A stretch of DNA of 6,085 bases. It comes from Chthoniobacterales bacterium (GTDB lineage: Bacteria > Verrucomicrobiota > Verrucomicrobiia > Chthoniobacterales > UBA10450). Numbering within the stretch: the first letter of the stretch is position 1; each line of letters begins with the position of its first letter. The position numbers were made by a program, and so were the translations under genes. Positions 1-4,740 of the stretch are shown piece after piece. The notes under the pieces were generated by a model, which searched no databases, was not told the origin of the DNA, and worked only from the letters and a program-made list of their open reading frames with translations. Location of the stretch: assembly GCA_013695925.1 (NCBI GenBank), contig JACCZO010000469.1:1-6085 (forward strand), written 5' to 3'.

Positions 1-323
1 CGTCTCAGATGCCGCGACATCAGGAGCACATTGGCCCGCGCGTTGAGATGCGGGAAGAGGCCGCCTTCCTGGATGACGTAACCAACGCGGCGCCGGACCT
101 CCTGCGCGTTGGCCCCGGTGACTTCCGCGCGATCGAAGAGGACCCGACCCGCATCGGGCGTGAGCAGCGCGATGATCAGGCGCAGGAGCGTTGACTTGCC
201 GCAGCCGCTCGGGCCGATCAGGGCGGTCGTTAGGCCAGGTTGGAACTCGAGATCGGTCGGATGCAGCGCGGCTGTGCCGCCGAAGCTTTTGCTGACACCG
301 AGCAATTGAACGAGCGGATCCAT
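1..323 (-). CDS. ABC transporter ATP-binding protein, quaternary-amine (OpuCA/OsmV-like) type, C-terminal part outside window
   Basis: This is the N-terminal 107 codons of an ABC ATPase; the rest lies beyond the left edge. The Walker A motif GPSGCGKST is at residues 37-45, and the Q-loop glutamine is Q85 within GYVIQEGGLFPHL (81-93). The signature motif, Walker B and H-loop are not in the window. The GYVIQ...GLFPH wording around the Q-loop is characteristic of the OpuCA/OsmV/YehX branch, which powers uptake of betaine-type osmoprotectants; polar amino acid and MetN-type ATPases usually read differently here. The ATG at 321-323 gives a normal N-terminus (MDPLVQLLGVSKSFGG), but no good Shine-Dalgarno sequence precedes it. 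The gene follows egtD on the same strand after 66 bp, so cotranscription is plausible. Because ergothioneine and hercynine are betaines, a role in their transport is possible. The ABC ATPase call is firm; the substrate is inference. Confidence 0.85.
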   Translation of the reverse strand, partial: MDPLVQLLGVSKSFGGTAALHPTDLEFQPGLTTALIGPSGCGKSTLLRLIIALLTPDAGRVLFDRAEVTGANAQEVRRRVGYVIQEGGLFPHLNARANVLLMSRHLR

Positions 324-342
324 CGGGCGAGTGCCAGTTGTA

Positions 343-363
343 GCCGGGGGCGATGACCCCGGC
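343..363. other. Inverted repeat between egtD and the ABC gene
   Basis: A perfect 7-bp inverted repeat (GCCGGGG at 343-349, CCCCGGC at 357-363) encloses a 7-nt loop. It lies 27 bp past the egtD stop codon and 20 bp before the ABC ATPase start. On the minus strand it is not followed by a T-run, so it is not a standard intrinsic terminator. It could slow or modulate read-through between the two genes, or be chance in GC-rich DNA. Confidence 0.3.
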
Positions 364-389
364 AACCGGTTGTCGCCCCTTCTACAGTG

Positions 390-1361
390 TCAGAGTGTTA
401 TAAAATGGAAAACCGCGAAAAGTTTCCGCGGATCGGTCCAAACGCGGGCGAGCTGGAATCCGGCGGAGGCGGCCAGCGCACTGAACCCTTCGATCGTGTG
501 CTTGTAGGAGAACTCGGTGATGATCTTTTCGCCGGCGGCGAAATCGAAAGCGTACTCGCCGAGGTGCACGGTTTGCGCCTGCCCGCTGACGAGATGCATT
601 TCGATGCGGTGTGCCTGGTCGTTGTAAACGGCGCGGTGCCGCCATTGAGAAAGATCGAAATCCGCCTCCAGCTCACGGTTGGCGCGGTCCAGCATGTTGA
701 GATTGAAGGCCGCCGTTACTCCCGCGCTGTCGTTGTAGGCCGCTTCCAGAACCTCTTTCGATTTTTGCAGATCGACTCCAATGATCAGACCACCGCTGTG
801 TCCGCAGAGCCGGGCGACACGCTCCAGGAAATGGCGCGCGACAGGCGGCTCCATGTTGCCGATCGTCGAGCCGGGGAAATAAACGGCGATATGGGCTGGC
901 TCCCGGGAAGGGGTCGGCAGCTCAAAAGGTTGCAGGTAATCCGCGCAGACGGGCAGAATTTCCAGATTCGGCATCTCGCGGCTGAGCGCCTCGGCTGATT
1001 CCGTCAGGCGCTGCTTCGAGATATCGACCGGGACGTAGGCGATCAGGTTCTGCAGATGATCGAGCAGCAGCCGTGTTTTCACTCCCGCGCCGGTGCCGAA
1101 GCCAACCAACTCCGCGTTTTCGCCAATCGACTCCGCGATCTCGGTCCCGTGCTGCCGCAGGATTTCCGTCTCGGTGCGCGTGACGTAATACTCCGGCAGT
1201 TCGCAGATTTCCTGGAAAAGGTCCGAGCCGCGTTCGTCGTAGAAGAATTTGCTCGGCAAGGTGCGCGGGGACGCGGAAAAACCCGCGATCGCCTGCTCGA
1301 GAAAGTCGGACGCCGCCGGCTCGAGATCGAGGACGGCCACTCCGTGAGGCGGGCCCTTCAT
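390..1361 (-). CDS. egtD: L-histidine N-alpha-methyltransferase EgtD (ergothioneine biosynthesis)
   Basis: EgtD is a SAM-dependent methyltransferase that transfers three methyl groups to histidine, giving hercynine, the first ergothioneine intermediate; it is cytosolic. The protein is 323 aa, the usual family length. The N-terminus has the family block PSKFFYDERGSDLF (36-49) and ELPEYYVTRTE (54-64). The SAM loop is GFGTGAGVKTRLLL (87-100), followed by PVDIS (111-115) and FPGSTIGN (162-169). Residues matching the known histidine-binding set are Y58/Y59, N169, Y209 (in AYNDSAGVTAAFN), E283 and S285 (in TEFSYKH). One oddity is that the acidic residue normally just before the SAM glycine loop is Gly87 here. 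The open frame extends upstream into egtB, but the ATG at 1359-1361 overlaps the egtB stop as ATGA and starts the normal family N-terminus, so that start is chosen. Translation is probably coupled to egtB. Confidence 0.96.
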   Translation of the reverse strand: MKGPPHGVAVLDLEPAASDFLEQAIAGFSASPRTLPSKFFYDERGSDLFQEICELPEYYVTRTETEILRQHGTEIAESIGENAELVGFGTGAGVKTRLLLDHLQNLIAYVPVDISKQRLTESAEALSREMPNLEILPVCADYLQPFELPTPSREPAHIAVYFPGSTIGNMEPPVARHFLERVARLCGHSGGLIIGVDLQKSKEVLEAAYNDSAGVTAAFNLNMLDRANRELEADFDLSQWRHRAVYNDQAHRIEMHLVSGQAQTVHLGEYAFDFAAGEKIITEFSYKHTIEGFSALAASAGFQLARVWTDPRKLFAVFHFITL

Positions 1362-2692
1362 CGAGGGTCGCGCGCGAGCCGGATGCCGGTGAACTGCCAG
1401 CGCTTTTCCGGTTGGAAAAAATTTCGGTAGGTCGGCCGAATATGATTCTGGGAGGTGGCGCAGGAGCCGCCGCGCAGGACCATCTGGCTGCTCATGAACT
1501 TGCCGTTGTATTCGCCGAGTGCGCCCGGCTCGGCGCGATATCCCGGGTAGGGCAGATAAGCGCTCCTTGTCCATTCCCAAACGTCGCCAAACATCCGGGT
1601 CAGCTTCCCGTTAGGCTGGGCTTCCACCGGCGCGGGCTGAAAGCGCTCCGTATCGACGAAATTGCCTTCGATCTCCAGGCCGGCCGCCGCCCGTTCCCAT
1701 TCAAATTCAGTCGGAAGACGCGCCCCGCTCCAGTTGGCAAAGGCGTCCGCTTCAAAATGGCTGACGTGCGTCACCGGTTCGGCCTCGTCGACCGGGCGCA
1801 TTCCCGAGAGGGTGAAGTTCCACCAGTTGCCGTCGCGTTTCGTCCAATAGAGCGGCGCTTCCCACTCGCCTGAGGCGGGTTGGTTTACGGTGGTCCAGCC
1901 TAACGACAGCCAGTGATCCGGGCGTTTGTAGCCGCCGTCCTCGATAAAGGCGATATACTCACCGTTTGTGACCGGTCGGGTGGCGAGCGAAAACGCCCCG
2001 ACCAGGGCCCGGTGACGCGGCCCTTCGTTGTCGTAACTGAAACCGCGGCCGCCATGCCCGATTTCCACAATCGCCTCCTCGAAATCGACGAAGCCGCAAG
2101 GCGCAATCGTGCGCCGTTGCGGACGGTCGTTTCGCTCCCGGAAGATCGGGTGCAGCGGGTTCTGCGCGAAGACGTGCTTGATATCGGTCACGAGCAACTC
2201 CTGGTGTTGCTGCTCGTGCTGGAGTCCGATGGTGAAGACCGGTTCCAAGGTGTCGATCAATTCGTGGTCTGCGCTTTCCAGTAGCTCCTGGACATGCTGA
2301 TCGATCGACCGACGGAAGCGATAGGCTTCGGCCACTGTCGGGCGCGAGATCAGCCCCCGCAGATCGCGCCGGTGCATGTCGCCCGCGGCGTTGTAATAGG
2401 AATTAAAAAGATAGGCGTATTCCGGCACCTCCGGTTGGTAGCCGGGCATCCAGACTTTGAGGATGAAGGTCTCAAAGAACCAACTGGTGTGTGCGAGGTG
2501 CCATTTCGTCGGGCTGACGTCAGGCATGGACTGGACGACGTAATCCTCCGGTTCCAGCGTGGCACAAAGCGACTGAGAAAAACTGCGGACCTGCTGAAAG
2601 CGGCCCAACATTCCGGCAGCCCGATCGTCGCCGCCTGGGCGATCAACGGCCGATGCAGCCTCAACCTCGTCCAAAACCGTTTCGCTGCTCAT
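1358..2692 (-). CDS. egtB: Ergothioneine biosynthesis sulfoxide synthase EgtB
   Basis: EgtB is a non-heme iron enzyme that uses O2 to join a thiol donor (cysteine or gamma-glutamylcysteine, depending on type) to the imidazole C2 of hercynine as a sulfoxide. The protein is 444 aa and has the complete two-domain layout. The N-terminal DinB-like helical domain (about 28-175) carries the iron-binding histidines H68 (WHLAHTSWFFE, 64-74) and H159/H163 (QHEQQHQELL, 158-167). The C-terminal formylglycine-generating-enzyme-like domain (about 205-440) contains EGPRHRALVGAFSLATRPVTNGEY, ARLPTEFEWERAA (324-336), GDVWEWT (369-375) and LRGGSCAT (406-413), and ends in FTGIRLARDPR. The motif FNSYYNAAG (96-104) with Y99/Y100 resembles the paired tyrosines of the Chloracidobacterium-type, cysteine-using EgtB. 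The start at 2690-2692 overlaps the stop of the upstream gene as ATGA; an AGGAG lies about 11 nt upstream. The stop overlaps egtD in the same way. The EgtB identification is very secure; thiol donor choice is inference. Confidence 0.97.
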   Translation of the reverse strand: MSSETVLDEVEAASAVDRPGGDDRAAGMLGRFQQVRSFSQSLCATLEPEDYVVQSMPDVSPTKWHLAHTSWFFETFILKVWMPGYQPEVPEYAYLFNSYYNAAGDMHRRDLRGLISRPTVAEAYRFRRSIDQHVQELLESADHELIDTLEPVFTIGLQHEQQHQELLVTDIKHVFAQNPLHPIFRERNDRPQRRTIAPCGFVDFEEAIVEIGHGGRGFSYDNEGPRHRALVGAFSLATRPVTNGEYIAFIEDGGYKRPDHWLSLGWTTVNQPASGEWEAPLYWTKRDGNWWNFTLSGMRPVDEAEPVTHVSHFEADAFANWSGARLPTEFEWERAAAGLEIEGNFVDTERFQPAPVEAQPNGKLTRMFGDVWEWTRSAYLPYPGYRAEPGALGEYNGKFMSSQMVLRGGSCATSQNHIRPTYRNFFQPEKRWQFTGIRLARDPR

Positions 2693-3087
2693 TGCTCCTC
2701 GCGCTCCTGCTCCAATTCCTCGCGGCGCGCCTCGACCATCTGGTCATGCGCCGCTTCGTCGATCCCGCCGCTGACCAGTTCCTCGCCGAGATTCTCGTCT
2801 CCTTCGTAGTCGTTAGGCGCTTGATGCCCGGAGGCGCCGGGGATATCGTCGCGCTCGCTCATTTCCTGATCAATCGAATCGTCGATCTCCGGTGCATGCG
2901 AGCCCTCGACCCCGGTTAATTCGTTCTTCGCCTGCTGCCAGTCGGCTTCCGTAAATTCATCCGGATTGCGTTCGTCGATCATCGCGATTTCGCGTGCTCT
3001 TTTCTCGACCATTTCAGGCGAAGGGACGCCGAGTCCATTTCCGTGGAGGGTGATTTTGCCGTGCGGCGAGTGCGAACGCTCATTCAT
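2689..3087 (-). CDS. Small acidic protein of unknown function, first gene of the egtBD unit
   Basis: I do not recognise a named family. From the ATG at 3085-3087 the product is 132 aa. It begins with a short basic/His stretch containing HGKITLHGNGLG (9-20). A helical segment EMVEKRAREIAMIDERN (25-41) and FTEADWQQAKNEL (45-57) follow; this RAREI...W..A pattern faintly recalls the small DUF2934-type proteins, but I would not assign it. Residues 60-132 are strongly acidic and low in complexity, ending in a likely charged helix or coiled coil (EARREELEQEREEQ, 119-132). No signal peptide or membrane segment is seen. The stop overlaps the egtB start as ATGA, so it is translationally coupled to egtB. 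The start is uncertain: a GTG at 3163-3165 would give 158 aa (MEKRVAEMQKRFF...), and an ATG at 3142-3144 is also in frame. None has a strong Shine-Dalgarno sequence; I prefer 3087 because the following N-terminus looks natural. Confidence 0.75.
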   Translation of the reverse strand: MNERSHSPHGKITLHGNGLGVPSPEMVEKRAREIAMIDERNPDEFTEADWQQAKNELTGVEGSHAPEIDDSIDQEMSERDDIPGASGHQAPNDYEGDENLGEELVSGGIDEAAHDQMVEARREELEQEREEQ

Positions 3088-3198
3088 ATCGTGTAATACG
3101 CATCCTGGACTCAGAACGTTCGCATCGAAGAACCGTTTCTGCATCTCTGCCACCCGTTTTTCCACCGCGGGGTGATGCTTCGCGTCCCGCTCCTGGTT

Positions 3199-3224
3199 GC
3201 CGGCATGCTGGCCGTTTTGCGGCC
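3199..3224. other. Overlapping inverted repeats between the antitoxin and the egt unit
   Basis: Two mutually exclusive hairpins overlap here: GCCGG-CATG-CTGGC (3199-3212, one G-T pair) and GGCCG-TTTTG-CGGCC (3210-3224). They lie 16-41 bp beyond the antitoxin stop on the minus strand. No T-run follows on the minus strand, so this is at best a weak or factor-dependent terminator, or an attenuator-like element ahead of the egt unit. Chance is possible in GC-rich DNA. Confidence 0.25.
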
Positions 3225-3239
3225 CGAGGAAAATAAACT

Positions 3240-3653
3240 TTAACCCGGCTCGCCGGATTCGAGGAAATAAAGCAACCGCCAGACGCGATCGGTCTGGCCT
3301 CGCTCGATTACCTGCACCGGGCTGGAACCCTCAAGCGCGGGGTTTGGCTCCTTCAGCCAACGGCCGACATCTTTCGGTTTCATGAGGCGGGAAAGGCTGT
3401 CGAGCAGCCGGTCCATCTCGACGAGGGCTCGCCTGACCGGTGCAGAGGGCGTTTTGCCGCTGTTCCAGCCGGCTACGGCACGAAGAGAGAAACCAGTCAT
3501 GCGACTAAGCGTTTCCTGCCGAAGGCCAAACTTCTCGGCGATCTGATCAATCGCCGGCGGCGGCGCAACTTTCATTGCCGGATGATAAACGGCGGCCGAT
3601 TCTTTGACCCGCGCGCTGGACTTGGTGCGCGGAGCGTTTTTTTTCGCTTTCAT
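3240..3653 (-). CDS. MbcA/ParS/Xre-type antitoxin (DUF2384 C-terminal domain), partner of the RES toxin
   Basis: This is the probable antitoxin that binds and neutralises the adjacent RES toxin and represses the locus. It is 137 aa, a typical length. Residues 1-30 form a basic, disordered tail (MKAKKNAPRTKSSARVKE...). An Xre-like helix-turn-helix follows (about 35-78: IAEKFGLRQETLSRMTGFSL, then the recognition-helix region RAVAGWNSGKTPS and APVRRAL). The C-terminus has the DUF2384 toxin-binding module: DVGRWLKEPNPALEGSSPVQVIERGQ (95-120), then TDRVWRLLYFLESGEP (121-136). The W-L-x(2)-PNPAL-x-G-x(2)-P-x(2)-V pattern is the family hallmark. The gene starts 66 bp after the RES stop codon on the same strand, so the antitoxin is second in the order. 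No clear Shine-Dalgarno sequence is positioned before ATG 3653. Codons 4-6 contain a run of eight A (3637-3644), a possible slippage site. Confidence 0.9.
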   Translation of the reverse strand: MKAKKNAPRTKSSARVKESAAVYHPAMKVAPPPAIDQIAEKFGLRQETLSRMTGFSLRAVAGWNSGKTPSAPVRRALVEMDRLLDSLSRLMKPKDVGRWLKEPNPALEGSSPVQVIERGQTDRVWRLLYFLESGEPG

Positions 3654-3697
3654 GATCCGAACTTAAGATTCCTTTAGCAGATAAGCAAGCAGTTTAT

Positions 3698-3713
3698 CAT
3701 GCAAATTTACATG
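3698..3713. promoter_or_regulatory. Near-perfect 16-bp palindrome, candidate operator in the toxin-antitoxin gap
   Basis: CATGCAAATTTACATG is a palindrome except for one mismatched pair (positions 5 and 12). It sits in the AT-rich 66-bp gap (3654-3719) between the RES stop and the antitoxin start, and an overlapping perfect TACATGTA lies at 3708-3715. MbcA/Xre antitoxins bind DNA through their helix-turn-helix to autoregulate, so an operator here, possibly with an internal antitoxin promoter, is plausible. I see no convincing -35/-10 pair in the gap. Confidence 0.4.
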
Positions 3714-3719
3714 TATATG

Positions 3720-4319
3720 TTACACGAGGCGGATCCGTTCCAACTTCTCGGACTCCAGCACCACGACCAGGCTCCCGCTCTGCTGATTCTCTGGAAAAAA
3801 GGCGAAGTTAATCCCGTCTGGAACACGGGCTGAGGGAACCAGGAGGCCTTCGCCATGGTTCGAGAAAACCGCACGTCCGATCGTCTGCGTGAAACTTTCC
3901 CGTCCTGTTTCCTGCGTCTGGCGCCAATCTTCTTCGCGTAGCGCTGCCGCGGTGAGACCGAGTGCGGCTCGGACCGACGCGCTTGTCAGATCCAAAACCG
4001 CCTGGAGCGAAAACTCGATTGCGACCAGCAGTCGAGGCGCGCGGAACGGTTGCGGCACGCGCGCATAGTCCGCCGTGGCGCGCGATTCAGCGACTGCAAC
4101 CGTATCGGTGATGCTGCCGTTGACGGCGCGAAATGAACCGATCGCGTTCCAGCGTCCGCCGTGGAGAAAACTCCCCTGGCCGAGCAGAATACTTTTTGGG
4201 CTAGGATATTCCAGAGTCGTCACGCGATAGGCGACCCCCTGCCAAGACTGCAAGAGGCCGCTGCCTTGGCCGATTCGTTTCCGGATTTTCTCGAATGCAG
4301 GATGGGGTCGGCAGGTCAT
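3720..4319 (-). CDS. RES-domain toxin (MbcT/ParT/Res-like, NAD-targeting)
   Basis: RES-domain toxins resemble ADP-ribosyltransferases; studied members degrade NAD+ or ADP-ribosylate PRPP synthetase, halting growth. This protein is 199 aa, slightly longer than many (about 150-180 aa) because of an N-terminal extension (1-25). Family features in order are: VAYRV (29-33) with the conserved Arg32; FLHGGRWNAIG (51-61), the RES Gly-Gly-Arg-Trp-Asn block, here with His where Arg is common; VAESRATADYA (76-86) with the conserved Glu78; and a C-terminal GEGLLVPSARVPDGINFAFFPEN (156-178) with Ser163 in the expected VPSAR context. The catalytic Arg, Glu and Ser positions are therefore present and the toxin looks intact. 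The antitoxin follows it on the same strand. The ATG at 4317-4319 lacks a Shine-Dalgarno sequence of its own; a six-codon frame with a good one ends exactly at this ATG. The 3' end of a tRNA-Cys gene lies 81 bp upstream. Confidence 0.91.
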   Translation of the reverse strand: MTCRPHPAFEKIRKRIGQGSGLLQSWQGVAYRVTTLEYPSPKSILLGQGSFLHGGRWNAIGSFRAVNGSITDTVAVAESRATADYARVPQPFRAPRLLVAIEFSLQAVLDLTSASVRAALGLTAAALREEDWRQTQETGRESFTQTIGRAVFSNHGEGLLVPSARVPDGINFAFFPENQQSGSLVVVLESEKLERIRLV

Positions 4320-4336
4320 CGGCGGATGGAAGTCAC
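4316..4336 (-). other. Possible six-codon leader frame coupled to the RES start
   Basis: A GTG at 4334-4336 opens the frame MTSIRR and stops at TGA (4316-4318), which overlaps the RES ATG as ATGA. It is preceded by GAGGA at 4341-4345, four nucleotides upstream. The RES ATG itself has no Shine-Dalgarno sequence, so ribosomes loading at the leader and re-initiating at the ATGA could explain toxin translation. Such a short frame can easily arise by chance. Confidence 0.25.
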
Positions 4337-4400
4337 TGTGTCCTCGTGAGATCCTTCAAATCGGAAATCCGCCCGTCGATCCCATTTAGCGCAGAAAGAG

Positions 4401-4472
4401 AGGCGGGGGCGGGAATCGAACCCGCGAATAGAGGTTTTGCAGACCCCGACCTTACCACTTGGCTACCCCGCC
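4401..4472 (-). tRNA. tRNA-Cys (anticodon GCA)
   Basis: The 72-nt minus-strand sequence folds as a complete cloverleaf. The acceptor stem is GGCGGGG/CCCCGCC, the D arm is GCC-AAGTGGTAA-GGT, and the anticodon stem GGGGT/ACCTC carries one G-T pair. The anticodon loop CTGCAAA has anticodon GCA. The five-nt variable loop is TATTC, the T arm is GCGGG-TTCGAAT-CCCGC, and the discriminator base is U, as expected for cysteine tRNA. CCA is not encoded. A good sigma70-type promoter lies just upstream. No obvious intrinsic terminator is seen in the 81 bp before the RES gene, so some read-through into it is possible. Confidence 0.97.
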
Positions 4473-4486
4473 GAATTGCGAACCGG

Positions 4487-4515
4487 AGCGTAGGCGCGCG
4501 CTCTGGAGGTGTCAA
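4487..4515 (-). promoter_or_regulatory. Sigma70-type promoter of tRNA-Cys
   Basis: On the minus strand a perfect -35 TTGACA (4510-4515) is separated by exactly 17 bp from TACGCT (4487-4492), a TAnnnT-type -10. The predicted transcription start is around 4480, about eight nucleotides before the mature tRNA 5' end at 4472. Position and quality agree with a housekeeping tRNA promoter. Confidence 0.72.
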
Positions 4516-4740
4516 CGCGATGGAGGTTGGAAGAGAAACGAGAAACATGCCGACGCGCAAGTCTGGGACGGTACCAACTCCATCTGTCTGTCATAAAATT
4601 GTAATTATGTTAAAGGAGTTTTTTCTTGCCTTGAAGTGGGGATGACCGTAGAAAGACGAAGTATCATAGCCGACCTAGATAGGGCCCTCTGGTTGCGATG
4701 ACGTCACATTCATCGAGCGGCTTCTCGCCCGTAGAGAACT
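4516..4740. other. Divergent intergenic region between tRNA-Cys and the sugar dehydrogenase
   Basis: No convincing gene is seen. An AT-rich block at about 4592-4627 precedes the rightward gene. A 6-bp inverted repeat, CGATGA (4696-4701) and TCATCG (4710-4715), overlaps a TGACGTCA palindrome (4699-4706), and AGGGCCCT (4681-4688) is also self-complementary. These may be leader hairpins or protein sites, but all are short. A 12-codon frame at 4607-4645 has no ribosome binding site and is not called. Confidence 0.4.
4626..4654 (+). promoter_or_regulatory. Weak promoter candidate for the sugar dehydrogenase
   Basis: TTGCCT (4626-4631) and TAGAAA (4649-4654) are spaced by 17 bp, each matching four of six sigma70 consensus positions. 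They lie downstream of the AT-rich block and would leave a leader of about 80 nt before ATG 4741. This is the best pair I see on this strand, but the match is modest and the host's consensus is unknown. Confidence 0.25.

Noticed and set aside
387..998. A 203-codon plus-strand open frame antisense to egtD
   Set aside because: It is the reverse-strand shadow of a firmly identified gene in GC-rich DNA, and its translation shows no recognisable motif.
1362..1580. Upstream extension of egtD to an earlier ATG at 1578-1580
   Set aside because: The extra 73 residues are the egtB coding sequence read in another frame. The family N-terminus starts at the ATG that overlaps the egtB stop.
2294..2809. 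Plus-strand open frames opposite egtB and its upstream gene
   Set aside because: They overlap the identified egtB and the ATGA-coupled upstream gene on the other strand; their products are compositionally odd and have no family motif.
3720..4472. A mobile element with attachment repeats at the tRNA-Cys
   Set aside because: I looked for a second copy of the tRNA 3' end or T-arm sequence and for an integrase or transposase and found none in the window.
4333..4560. A 75-codon minus-strand open frame across the tRNA-Cys gene
   Set aside because: It runs straight through a complete tRNA and its promoter, so it is not a protein gene.
4607..4645. Twelve-codon plus-strand frame starting MLKEFF in the intergenic region
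   Set aside because: The AAAGGAG sequence is inside the frame, not before its start. There is no separate ribosome binding site and no sign of conservation.
4699..4706. TGACGTCA palindrome as a regulator site
   Set aside because: An eight-base palindrome is expected by chance at modest frequency, and no second copy or known bacterial regulator match supports it. It is mentioned only as part of the intergenic description.
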